Source: Gammaproteobacteria bacterium
Lineage (GTDB): Bacteria > Pseudomonadota > Gammaproteobacteria > CAISUE01
Direction of reading: 5' to 3'
Length of the DNA stretch: 5,016 nt
Assembly: GCA_947378515.1 (NCBI GenBank)
Contig: CANCKG010000079.1
Location: 1 to 5,016 of the forward strand
Shown: piece by piece, positions 1 to 5,016 of the stretch
Layout of the letters: the number at the start of each line of letters is the position of its first letter
Numbering within the stretch: position 1 is the stretch's first letter
Made by a program: the position numbers and the translations under genes
Notes under the pieces: model-generated
The model's database searches: none
What the model was told of the DNA's origin: nothing
The model's input: the letters and a program-made list of their open reading frames with translations, nothing else

Positions 1-475
1 ACACCCGAGCGTAAAGATACTCGGGCGCTAGAGGTTGCCAGGTAATTCGATTGTTATAGTGTTTAAATAAGTCGATCTGAGGCCTGATAATGAAAGCATT
101 TTGAGTATTACTAAGAAAAATAATCTGGTGTTGTGGTGTTAAAGAATAATAGGTTCCGTTTAGAAAGAGCGATGGTGTGTCATTTAATACATCTGCTAAT
201 AGCGAAAAATTAACTGTACTGTGTTGAATGTCATCGATTATCAATAGTTTTCGATCTGAAGAGCTATCGCTGGCCCAGTGTGCTAATTGCGCTATATCGT
301 GATAGATAGCACAAGGATTAAATTGCTTTTGCAACATGGTTAACGTCTGGTTGTTTGTAAAAAACTGAGTTTTACCGGAATCTGACGGCCCTTCGATAAC
401 GACGTAAGGGGTGTTGGGATGCTGATCTAAAGCCGTTTTTATGGTTGCTAGCCGTGAATATTCAAAGTCTGTGGC
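1..475 (-). other. AAA+-type P-loop ATPase module with Walker A, Walker B and sensor-1-like Asn (partial)
   Basis: Residues ~1500-1657, cut by the window edge. VVIEGPSDSGKT is a canonical P-loop, with the GxxxxGKT core at 391-368. KLLIIDDIQ (250-224) is a Walker B strand ending in Asp-Asp rather than the more usual Asp-Glu. LFLNGTYYSLTPQHQIIFLSN (start ~150) fits the beta strand leading to sensor 1, with Asn1622 at 109-107, and has the x-NG-x(4)-L-x-x-x-H/P look of midasin/McrB-like AAA proteins. It is expected to bind and hydrolyse ATP, to drive remodelling or act as a switch for the upstream domains. Sensor 2 and any later modules lie beyond base 1. Confidence 0.8.
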
Positions 476-3400
476 GCTCTTATGTTGAGTGCTACCCAGA
501 TGTTCAGGTAGATTTAACGAAGGGCGCAAAATGCGAGGGGTTTCGATGATCGATTGACGTTGGTGGTGAGGAACGAAGCTTAAGTGAGTGTCAAGGTTAG
601 TAATACAAATTAACTGGCCCGTAAAGATCAGTCTTTCTTGACCTAAAAAATAACTGGCGGTTGGTAAAAAGAAAGCGCTTAAAAAGTGCCCGTGTTGTTT
701 TGAAAAAACACCTTGTAAAATGACGGTCTGGCCTTCTGTTAAAGCGCGCCAACAATCGTGTTCAAGCCGGTTTACCTGGATGCCTTGTGGTGTTAGCCGA
801 ACATCGTTAATCGATTGAAACCAGTCGTTTGTTGTGCGATCAGTAATCGTGATAATTAAAGCCTTGGGTAAAGTGGTTGTTTTTAGTATGTTTGCAGTAG
901 CCACCGGATCAGAACTGACAATCAGTTGGGCTTGCGATGGCAGTGCAGACTCAAGTAATGTCGTTGTTGCTTGAATCGTTACTACTGCTTGCAAGGCTTC
1001 AGGTAAGCTTAGATTAGCGGCCAGATGAAATGTTACCTTAAGGTGTAAGTAAGCAATGCGATCAATTAATTGTAACCATTGATCAAGATTGAGTGCATGA
1101 CTTACCAAAAAGTGGATTGGCTCGCCTGAGACTAGCCAGCCATCGGTCATTAATAAGACGCCATCTTGCTCGCGGTTACTTTGAAAGCACGTGCTAAAGT
1201 AATAAGGGTTTAACGGGTAAGCTAAAGCGGGCGCCGCTTCAAGCGTCCATTCAGTGTTGGCTATGCGTTGCGTAAGATTGCCATAACCTTGTTGTTGTGT
1301 TAACTGCAAATGATTCGGAAAACGAAAGTGTTGTTCAAATACTATTAGTGTTTTGGTGCGCTGGAAATTTTGCCAGAAAAGTTGAAAACTCGGCACATGC
1401 CATGGTGCATTACTAAAGCAAATAGTCGTTTCACCTTGGTGCATAGCTTGCAGCAAAGCTCCATGGTGAAAGCTTAAGCCTAATGATCCTAAGCTCAAGG
1501 ATCCCAATACCATACGTTCCCAATCGACACAATTATATAGTTCGACGACGTAGGTAGTATCACTTTGTTGTATGGGGTAGTGTAGCGCCACCGTTTTCTG
1601 CAAATCATCGGTGCGGCAAGGGTTGGGGAGACAGTCGGGATGTCGAGAACGAAAAGCGGTATCCTGACTTTGGGCGAGCGTACATAAACTCAAAATTTTT
1701 ACCTTAGCCGGAATGAGAACATCATGTAAACGGCGTGTTGTATCGAGCAACGAATTGTACTGAGTAATTTGCGTTGAGGTAAATTGACTCCAATCGATTA
1801 GCACATAAATGACCGAATACTTATCGTGAGGGGCACTTAGCGTAGCTAGAAAATCGTTATGGGTGGTTGGGTGGTTATTAACCAAGGCATTATCATTAAG
1901 GTTAGTTAAGGTGAGTCGCTGGGTTGCTAATGTGAGCGCTTGTGGATTATTGATCGACAAGATCAGCATGTCAGCACGTGTAGCTAAAGAATGGTGAAAA
2001 ATTGCCTGAAACGCTAAGCTATCGGTAGGCTCTGCAAAGGGCAATAGTATTTGTGGCGCCGTTGATGCGAGTAAAGCTTGGATATAAGCTTCAGGTGTCT
2101 GGTTGATGATAATCGGGATCTTGGGAGTCGATTCTGCCCCTAATGTGGTTAAGCCATTTTCCCACGGGTTACTGATCGCTTCATCACAAGGATTACCACC
2201 TAAATCTTGTTGGTGCCACGACTCGCCGCCATCATTGGATAATTCGATATAACTATGCAAAGAATTGTTCAGTAAGCGAAGTTTAATGGTTGTCGCACAT
2301 TGACTGACGGCGCTTTCTTGAGAAAAAGCCGCGCTTCGAAAGCGACAAGCGCCACCGATGCCATTGACGCCGACACTGGCTAAAATTTCAGTGGCCGTTG
2401 TTCCCGGTAATGAACCTGATTCAAAAGCTTGGTATCGGGCAATTAACGGTTCAAGCTCAGGAATACTAATAGGAGTTAATGTGTTAACGCCGATGCCAAA
2501 AATAACCGTTAACGCCATCGGTGCATTCGCTTGAAGTGCGTACTGATCGGTTTCAGGGCAATAGTAAAGTTCTAAATCCGCACAGGCCGGTTCTGTTCGT
2601 AAAAATATTAATTGCTCTTTCGCTTGAATAGAGGGTAGAAAATGCTTTTCATTGGCGTTTGTAAAAAGTAATGCTATTTTTCCTTGGTAATACGCGCTGT
2701 CTTGGCAAAAATGGCTATCATCACCGTGGGTTTGTGGTAGTTGCCGTACGTTGTAGCTGAGCATTGGTTGAATAAAATAGAGGTCATCGTTTTCAATGAC
2801 GCATTTTTCATAAATGTTCAAACGGTAGTGCATCGGTAATATGCTGGGTGCTTGTGGTGACCATTGTTTAAAATACGATTTTGCGGTTAATATTCCCCCG
2901 TTTGACGCTGTGTTTAAACTCAGGCCTTGTCGCTGTGGATCTGTTATTGTAAGCTGATCATTGGCTGTTTCGGCTGACTGTATGTCAGTTTGCATATTTT
3001 GTAAACACGTCTGTATATTTTGCTGGCATTGTAAGCGATTTAACTCAGTTAATTGTGGTGCATGCACTAATATATGTTGGCGAGCCAGAGGATAAATATT
3101 AGCTAAAGGCGAAATGTAGAAGTTTGTTAGTTCTGTAAGCTTAAGACCTTGATAGATGAACGGACCGTCAACATCGATATTGTCAATATCAAGTGATACT
3201 AATCCGCTCGCTGCTTCTAATATGTGTTTCAGGTTCGTGCCAGTGATTACAAGTTCAGAAAGTAATTTAAGGTGGGTTAATTGTGCTAGCGAATCTGCTG
3301 TTAAATTAACCTGTCCCGTAAAATGCCCACCTAAAATAAATTCACGCAGATTAGGGGCTATTGCTAGAAAAGTTGTCAACAATGCTTCTGAGAGTGGATC

Positions 3401-4972
3401 AAGAAAGCTTAATGTCGATAATTGATTAAGATGACAATGCGCCGATTCCAGTAGGTTATTTAATAACTCATTGATAAAAGCGTTTTCTTCTAGGTTTAAT
3501 TGTTGCAAATTGGGGCAGCAGCAGAGTAATTGAACGAAACTCTCTTCGTCCATATCTAAACCGCTTAATGTTAACTGCGTAAGCGTGAGTAAGGGCGTAG
3601 TACTAAAATCAATGTTGGTAAATTCTTGGCAAGTATCGAGTACGAGGCTTTCTAGTTGCGTGCTGTGTGCTAATAAAGTCAATAAGCTTATATCCCTAAA
3701 TTTAATAGACGTTAAGGCTAGCTTTTTTAAAGCTTTTAAGGGGGGTATCGCATAGTTTGCTAATTGCTCATCGTCGATCTCTTCGCAGTGATCCATGCTC
3801 AATGTTTCCAGTAATGGCATCGCTTGCAGTAGCTGAATCAAATCATCAGCTGTGATCTTAAGATTTATTAAGTGTAATTGTTTGATATGGGTTAGCGGGA
3901 GATCGGTGAAGTGATGTAAATTAACACACGAGGATAATTTAAGTGTTTCTAATTGTGATGCTATCTCGAGGAGTTGCTGGAAATCGCTCGCATTAATGCT
4001 GGTTTCGTAGAGATTCAAGTTTTTTAAATGTCGTAAATTAGCGTGCACCAAAAGGCTGGTTTCACCATAGTAACAATATTTCAGTTTAAGCTCAGTTAAA
4101 CTGCTGGTAGTGATGAGGCGGCTGATAGGTTCAAGCTTGCTTGAAGCTGAACTCATGTGTTCTAAGTTGCCTGATAATCGTGAGGCGTTTGTTAAGCGCA
4201 TTAAATCGACTGTTTTTAAGTGATTTAAGTTAGCGCCACTGGAATAAGCCGCCATTAAGAGAGGATTTTCACAAGTTAAAGATTCAAGCAAGGGGCTGTT
4301 GGCTACTAAATGACCCAATAGTGTGAAAATATTGAGGGAATCGATAACCACAATACGTTTTAATTTAGAGAAATTCTGAGTAAAGGGTAGGTGCGAATCA
4401 GCTACTATGGATGTAGATGCTGCAAGACTAAGTTGTTCACGGGTGCAGTTCTTTAGGTGAAAACTTTCTAATGCTGGTGCGGCGTTCAGTAATTGAGTTA
4501 ATCGCGTTAAGTTGGGTATGCTTGATTTAATGAGGGTTAATGTTTTTAACTGCGCGAGTGTTTGCGGTTGAAGCATTAACGCACTTTCAATGGTGCCACT
4601 GATGCATATATCTTCTAGCGCCACTAACTGGTTCCATCCGGCTATCGTACTTGTCGTGTCAACGGGCATTTCGGTGATATTAAAAAATAAGCCTTGAATA
4701 CGTTGCTGTAACAGCGGTTCTTGATTTAAGCGTTCGTAACAGCGGATAGAATTAAGTTTAACTTGAAAAAAGGTCGAGGTTAAATGCGTGCATAGCATTT
4801 GCCAATCGTCAAAATCGGTATTATCGTTGAGCGTTACGCTGACACTTTGACGCGGTTGATCAAGGTGTGTGTATTTCGGTCTAAGCGAACACTGATTTCG
4901 GTTTGAAGTCGAACGGTGATTTCGGTTTTGCCCGAACACTGATTTCGGTTTTACTCGAACGGTTTCACACAT
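1..4972 (-). CDS. Giant LRR / transglutaminase-like / tandem AAA-type P-loop protein, partial (3' end outside window, 5' end fused to IS end)
   Basis: One frame is open from the ATG at 4972-4970 (preceded by TGA 4975-4973) to base 1, 1,657 codons, with no stop and no visible C-terminus. Residue numbers here count from that ATG. Residues 1 to ~36 are encoded by IS21-type terminal repeats. Then follow ~20 leucine-rich repeats (113-625), a Gln-rich helical linker (~637-680), a beta-rich spacer (~714-837), a transglutaminase-like domain (838-~935; Cys876, His906, Asp923), degenerate AAA-like modules (~958-1490) and a P-loop ATPase module (Walker A GPSDSGKT 1528-1535, Walker B around 1575-1581, sensor-1-like Asn1622). 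I see no signal peptide or clear membrane segment, so a cytosolic or effector-like protein is likely. The native start was probably lost to the IS: sequence right after the junction already looks like domain interior, and no Shine-Dalgarno-preceded start is present. No gene name is recognised. The reading frame and P-loop are certain; the biological role is unknown. Confidence 0.9.
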   Translation of the reverse strand, partial: MCETVRVKPKSVFGQNRNHRSTSNRNQCSLRPKYTHLDQPRQSVSVTLNDNTDFDDWQMLCTHLTSTFFQVKLNSIRCYERLNQEPLLQQRIQGLFFNITEMPVDTTSTIAGWNQLVALEDICISGTIESALMLQPQTLAQLKTLTLIKSSIPNLTRLTQLLNAAPALESFHLKNCTREQLSLAASTSIVADSHLPFTQNFSKLKRIVVIDSLNIFTLLGHLVANSPLLESLTCENPLLMAAYSSGANLNHLKTVDLMRLTNASRLSGNLEHMSSASSKLEPISRLITTSSLTELKLKYCYYGETSLLVHANLRHLKNLNLYETSINASDFQQLLEIASQLETLKLSSCVNLHHFTDLPLTHIKQLHLINLKITADDLIQLLQAMPLLETLSMDHCEEIDDEQLANYAIPPLKALKKLALTSIKFRDISLLTLLAHSTQLESLVLDTCQEFTNIDFSTTPLLTLTQLTLSGLDMDEESFVQLLCCCPNLQQLNLEENAFINELLNNLLESAHCHLNQLSTLSFLDPLSEALLTTFLAIAPNLREFILGGHFTGQVNLTADSLAQLTHLKLLSELVITGTNLKHILEAASGLVSLDIDNIDVDGPFIYQGLKLTELTNFYISPLANIYPLARQHILVHAPQLTELNRLQCQQNIQTCLQNMQTDIQSAETANDQLTITDPQRQGLSLNTASNGGILTAKSYFKQWSPQAPSILPMHYRLNIYEKCVIENDDLYFIQPMLSYNVRQLPQTHGDDSHFCQDSAYYQGKIALLFTNANEKHFLPSIQAKEQLIFLRTEPACADLELYYCPETDQYALQANAPMALTVIFGIGVNTLTPISIPELEPLIARYQAFESGSLPGTTATEILASVGVNGIGGACRFRSAAFSQESAVSQCATTIKLRLLNNSLHSYIELSNDGGESWHQQDLGGNPCDEAISNPWENGLTTLGAESTPKIPIIINQTPEAYIQALLASTAPQILLPFAEPTDSLAFQAIFHHSLATRADMLILSINNPQALTLATQRLTLTNLNDNALVNNHPTTHNDFLATLSAPHDKYSVIYVLIDWSQFTSTQITQYNSLLDTTRRLHDVLIPAKVKILSLCTLAQSQDTAFRSRHPDCLPNPCRTDDLQKTVALHYPIQQSDTTYVVELYNCVDWERMVLGSLSLGSLGLSFHHGALLQAMHQGETTICFSNAPWHVPSFQLFWQNFQRTKTLIVFEQHFRFPNHLQLTQQQGYGNLTQRIANTEWTLEAAPALAYPLNPYYFSTCFQSNREQDGVLLMTDGWLVSGEPIHFLVSHALNLDQWLQLIDRIAYLHLKVTFHLAANLSLPEALQAVVTIQATTTLLESALPSQAQLIVSSDPVATANILKTTTLPKALIITITDRTTNDWFQSINDVRLTPQGIQVNRLEHDCWRALTEGQTVILQGVFSKQHGHFLSAFFLPTASYFLGQERLIFTGQLICITNLDTHLSFVPHHQRQSIIETPRILRPSLNLPEHLGSTQHKSATDFEYSRLATIKTALDQHPNTPYVVIEGPSDSGKTQFFTNNQTLTMLQKQFNPCAIYHDIAQLAHWASDSSSDRKLLIIDDIQHSTVNFSLLADVLNDTPSLFLNGTYYSLTPQHQIIFLSNTQNAFIIRPQIDLFKHYNNRITWQPLAPEYLYARV
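500..1300 (-). other. Inter-module region, alpha/beta, no recognised motif
   Basis: Residues ~1225-1490 alternate predicted strands (KVTFHLA, AQLIVSSD, KALIITIT, QTVILQG, ERLIFTG) with helices. The strand content resembles a further degenerate P-loop-type fold, and the WRALTEGQTVIL segment aligns by eye with LLQAMHQGETTI of module 2. I see no Walker A, catalytic dyad or metal site. It ends in a proline-rich stretch (TPRILRPSLNLP, 540-505) that probably links to the C-terminal ATPase. Confidence 0.4.
1301..1561 (-). other. Degenerate AAA-like module 2
   Basis: Residues ~1138-1224. After a strand (TTYVVELYN), the segment MVLGSLSLGSLGLSFHHGA continues into LLQAMHQGETTICFSNAPW and ends with FPNHLQL. 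The pattern LG-x(n)-L-x-F-x-x-G-x-L-x-x-A-x-x-x-G followed by a hydrophobic strand resembles the region around Walker B in midasin-like AAA proteins, but the acidic Walker B residues are replaced (ICFSN). It is probably a structural, non-catalytic module. A weakly similar segment, WRALTEGQTVIL (751-716), lies further on and may be another copy. Confidence 0.4.
1680..2101 (-). other. Degenerate AAA-like module 1 (Walker-B-like strand, no Walker A)
   Basis: Residues ~958-1097. A strong hydrophobic strand ending in an acidic residue, VIYVLIDW (1813-1790, Asp1060), is followed by NSLLDTTRR and then IPAKVKILSLC. This order (Walker-B-like strand, helix with LLD-x-x-R, then a hydrophobic strand where sensor 1 would sit) is the order found in dynein/midasin-type AAA modules. 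No GxxxxGK[ST] is present upstream, so nucleotide binding is not expected. The assignment rests on pattern order and should be treated as tentative. Confidence 0.45.
2160..2461 (-). other. Transglutaminase-like (papain-fold) domain with intact Cys-His-Asp triad
   Basis: Residues 838-~935 contain GGACRFRSAAF (Cys876, bases 2347-2345), then LHSYIELSNDGG (His906, 2257-2255), then SWHQQDLGG (Asp923, 2206-2204). This order and spacing (30 and 17 residues) and the surrounding residues, namely G-x-C followed by R-x-x-x-F on the catalytic helix, H-x-(aromatic/hydrophobic)-x-E on a strand, and W-x3-D, match the transglutaminase-like superfamily. Members act as cysteine proteases, amidases or amine transferases through an acyl-thiol intermediate. 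Preservation of all three residues argues for an active enzyme. Substrate and whether it cuts or cross-links cannot be read from the sequence. Confidence 0.75.
2465..2835 (-). other. Beta-rich spacer domain of unknown function
   Basis: Residues ~714-837, between the helical linker and the transglutaminase-like domain, show alternating hydrophobic stretches such as YRLNIYEKCVI, KIALLFTNA, EQLIFLRT and DLELYYC that look like beta strands of a small sandwich or barrel. No family is recognised and no catalytic motif is visible. Its constant position next to the Cys-His-Asp domain makes it a candidate accessory or substrate-binding domain, which is inference. Confidence 0.4.
2940..3065 (-). other. 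Gln-rich helical linker after the LRR array
   Basis: Residues ~637-680 of the large protein are Gln/Asn-rich with regularly spaced hydrophobics (LTELNRL, then INIQ-type and LQNM spacing), consistent with one long amphipathic helix or a short coiled coil separating the LRR solenoid from the beta-rich spacer. This is judged only from residue pattern. It could equally be a helical cap of the LRR domain. Confidence 0.4.
3100..4640 (-). repeat. Leucine-rich repeat array (about 20 repeats, ribonuclease-inhibitor / AMN1 cysteine-containing type)
   Basis: Residues ~113-625 of the large protein carry about 20 repeats of 23-28 residues with the LRR strand signature LxxLxLxx(N/C). Clear examples are LETLSMDHCEEIDDEQL (C at 3787-3785), LESLVLDTCQEF, LETLKLSSCVNL and LQQLNLEEN. 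The Cys-bearing units match the known cysteine-containing LRR pattern seen in eukaryotic F-box/AMN1 proteins. Most units alternate between a form starting LxxLKxLxL and a form starting PxLExLxL, so the structural period is about 50 residues. LRR solenoids bind protein or other ligands; the partner here is unknown. Exact repeat count is approximate because units 5-8 (about 4320-4080) are degenerate. Confidence 0.88.
4886..4960 (+). repeat. IS21-type multiple terminal repeats (23-24 bp units)
   Basis: Units begin with CGAAC at 4886, 4910, 4933 and (partial) 4956, giving spacings of 24, 23 and 23 bp. The first three share TGATTTCGGTTT, and an abbreviated ATTTCGGTCT copy lies at the tip (4873-4882). 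The two bases after CGAAC alternate AC, GG, AC, GG. These repeats are expected transposase-binding sites in IS21-family elements. Confidence 0.75.
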
Positions 4973-4980
4973 TCAAAAGG

Positions 4981-5009
4981 ATTATTTCTTACTTTTCATT
5001 TTCTGGCAA
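4981..5009 (-). promoter_or_regulatory. Candidate outward-facing sigma70 promoter in the IS end
   Basis: On the minus strand, TTGCCA (5009-5004, 5 of 6 against TTGACA) is separated by exactly 17 bp from AATAAT (4986-4981, 5 of 6 against TATAAT). A start of transcription near 4974 would sit only about two bases upstream of the ATG at 4972, so that ATG would be almost leaderless. The site points into the large LRR gene. It is a sequence match in AT-rich DNA, so chance is a real alternative. Confidence 0.35.
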
Positions 5010-5016
5010 ATACTTT

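Larger units (their letters stand above)
4868..5016. mobile_element. End of an IS21-family insertion sequence (partial)
   Basis: Tandem copies of a CGAACxxTGATTTCGGT motif spaced 23-24 bp apart, next to a tip reading TGTGTATTTCGGTC (starting about 4868-4870), have the layout of IS21-family ends, which carry multiple terminal repeats and begin with TGT. The exact tip is ambiguous by a few bases because of the TGTGTG run, and the target duplication cannot be seen without the other end. No istA or istB coding can be assigned: all three minus frames stop within the last 36 bases (TGA 4998-4996, TAA 4991-4989, TAA 4984-4982), any of which could end istB; no plausible + strand start is present. Which IS end this is remains unresolved. 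Confidence 0.68.

Noticed and set aside
3156..3425. 89-codon ORF on the + strand
   Set aside because: It lies antisense to the LRR-coding frame, has no similarity I recognise and no convincing ribosome binding site; its Ser/Asn-rich composition is what the complement of Leu-rich coding produces.
4130..4145. Perfect inverted repeat TTCAAGC-TT-GCTTGAA
   Set aside because: It sits inside the LRR coding region with a 2-base loop and no T tract; a chance palindrome made by Leu/Ser/Lys codons is enough to explain it, and a terminator there would be pointless.
4796..4798. Alternative start ATG (Met in the context DDWQM) for the large gene
   Set aside because: No Shine-Dalgarno sequence precedes it, and the protein-like sequence upstream (VSVTLNDNTDFDDWQ) reads as part of a domain, so the native start was more likely further 5' and lost.
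1..4865. Pseudogene call for the large gene
   Set aside because: More than 1,600 codons remain open with catalytic motifs intact; only the 5' end seems affected, so a partial or fused CDS describes the evidence better.
4982..5016. Possible C-terminal tail of istB on the minus strand (several short frames ending in TAA or TGA)
   Set aside because: Fewer than 12 codons are visible in any frame and no IstB motif is present, so no frame or orientation can be chosen.

Overview
The window is filled by one very large minus-strand reading frame. I translated it by hand from the ATG at 4972 and found no stop before base 1, so its 3' end (C-terminus) lies outside the window. The visible part is about 1,657 codons. 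The last ~150 bases (about 4868-5016) look like the end of an IS21-family insertion sequence.

GC is roughly 40% by eye. A giant multidomain protein with about 20 eukaryote-like leucine-rich repeats (LRRs), a transglutaminase/papain-like Cys-His-Asp domain and P-loop AAA+-type modules, next to an IS21-type element, suggests a host-associated gammaproteobacterium. Legionellales and Endozoicomonas- or Shewanella-like relatives are possible. This is inference; no lineage-specific marker is present.

Layout, in the N- to C-terminal (right to left) direction: IS21-type terminal repeats that are themselves open in the same frame (4972 to ~4868); native protein from ~4865; LRR solenoid (~4640-3100); short Gln-rich helical linker (~3065-2940); beta-rich spacer (~2835-2465); transglutaminase-like domain with Cys 2347-2345, His 2257-2255 and Asp 2206-2204 (~2461-2160); two or more degenerate AAA-like modules (~2100-500); and a complete P-loop module with Walker A at 391-368, Walker B near 250-230 and a sensor-1-like Asn at 109-107, running off the left edge.

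The inferred logic is a LRR surface that binds a partner, a thiol-hydrolase or transferase-like catalytic domain, and an ATPase motor or switch. This resembles a secreted effector or a conflict/NLR-like system, but the sequence does not prove either. The native 5' end of the gene appears to have been removed or displaced by the IS. The IS end supplies an ATG in frame and a good sigma70-like outward promoter match (TTGCCA, 17 bp, AATAAT).
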